Shown here piece by piece: positions 6,152 to 6,594 of a DNA stretch of 6,594 nucleotides. Where the stretch lies: positions 1-6,594 of the forward strand of contig JAICVV010000118.1 in the NCBI GenBank assembly GCA_025935155.1, read 5' to 3'. The stretch comes from Alphaproteobacteria bacterium (GTDB lineage Bacteria; Pseudomonadota; Alphaproteobacteria; Micropepsales; Micropepsaceae). The translations under genes were made by a program, and so were the position numbers. The notes beneath the pieces are model-generated. The model worked only from the letters and a program-made list of their open reading frames with translations, had not been told where the DNA came from and searched no databases. Every line of letters begins with the position of its first letter. Positions within the stretch are counted from its first letter, which is position 1.

Positions 6152-6594
6152 ATGCGCGCGCGATCCATGTGGCTGGCCATTCTTCTGGGGGGCTTCATTG
6201 CCGGTACCGTCGATATTGGGGCGGCGGCGCTGATCTCCGGCCGCGGTGTGGTATTCATTCTGCATGTCATCGCGGGTGGGCTGATCGGAAAAGCCGCAGC
6301 GTTCTCCGGCGGCACAGGCACGGCGGTGCTGGGGCTTGTGCTGCAATGGGCGATGGCGATTCTCATCGCCGCCATCTACGTCTTCGGTACGCGAAAGCGC
6401 CCGGCGATCTTTGAAATGTGGGTGCCGAGCGGTGTGGCATACGGCATCGTCGTATTCTTTGTGATGAATTACGTTGTAGTGCCACTTTCTGCCTATCATC
6501 GATTGCCAAAGTTCACCGCTGCGGGTTTTGCGGAGAACATGGCGGCCATGCTGCTGTTCGGCCTCATCATTGCGTTCTTCGCGCGGCGAAGCGT
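6152..6594 (+). CDS. multi-pass inner-membrane protein of unknown function (3' end outside window)
   Basis: 147 codons are visible and the frame is open at the window edge. ATG 6152 has GGAG 5 bases upstream in a GGAGGGG-rich leader; a second ATG six codons in is possible. Hydrophobic segments at about residues 7-28, 31-50, 58-79, 93-112 and 127-144 suggest at least five membrane passes, with the basic loop RKR (81-83) probably cytoplasmic. The sequences LGGFIAGTVDIGAAAL (12-27) and VVFFVMNYVVVPLSAYHRLP (100-119) look like a small conserved proteobacterial membrane family that I cannot name. I see no transporter or enzyme signature. It is divergent from rplU and unlikely to be linked to it in function. 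Confidence 0.8.
   Translation, partial: MRARSMWLAILLGGFIAGTVDIGAAALISGRGVVFILHVIAGGLIGKAAAFSGGTGTAVLGLVLQWAMAILIAAIYVFGTRKRPAIFEMWVPSGVAYGIVVFFVMNYVVVPLSAYHRLPKFTAAGFAENMAAMLLFGLIIAFFARRS

Noticed and set aside
5894..6499. Extended rplU frame upstream of ATG 5893
   Set aside because: L21 starts at [12 protein letters not shown]. The upstream part overlaps a good promoter and the divergent membrane-protein gene.

Overview
The window is high-GC DNA that reads as the chromosome of an alphaproteobacterium. The evidence is the conserved block rplU-rpmA-obgE followed on the same (minus) strand by nadD, the protein signatures, and short palindromic intergenic repeats with trinucleotide loops. In many alphaproteobacteria the order is rplU-rpmA-(acetyltransferase)-obgE-proB-proA-nadD-rsfS. 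Here proBA is absent between obgE and nadD, and about 3.4 kb of accessory DNA lies there instead.

Layout from the left. The first 27 bases may be the start of rsfS (minus strand). nadD (64-729, minus) makes NAD. Positions 730-1417 hold no convincing gene, but do hold GC-rich palindromic repeats and a hairpin next to the end of the following gene. Positions 1418-2064 are a complete minus-strand toxin-antitoxin operon: a RelE/HigB-like (Gp49-type) toxin followed, with a 4-base overlap, by a helix-turn-helix antitoxin. Upstream of it, 2076-2476 is a chimeric scar: a copy of the last quarter of obgE fused to a copy of the first 42 codons of the neighbouring antitoxin. Next come an intact HigA-type antitoxin (2490-2804) and its HigB toxin (2779-3030), which is frameshifted twice. 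A perfect 17-base palindrome sits just upstream of higB.

On the plus strand, 3339-4022 encodes a secreted protein of unknown function, convergent with obgE (4101-5135, minus) across a strong hairpin. obgE is separated from rpmA and rplU by 170 bases containing inverted copies of the same repeats found beside nadD. rplU has a recognisable sigma-70-type promoter. At the right edge, a divergent plus-strand gene encodes a multi-pass membrane protein cut off by the window end.

The housekeeping genes serve ribosome structure (L21, L27), ribosome assembly and growth control (Obg, probably RsfS) and NAD synthesis. The toxin-antitoxin genes and the secreted protein are accessory. The most notable content is the mosaic between obgE and nadD. 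Two diverged obgE 3' ends stand as direct repeats around about 1.75 kb, one antitoxin exists as a whole gene and as a fragment, and one toxin is dead while its antitoxin is intact. This looks like repeated insertion and recombination of toxin-antitoxin modules at the 3' end of obgE. I found no transposase, integrase, CRISPR array, rRNA or tRNA gene.
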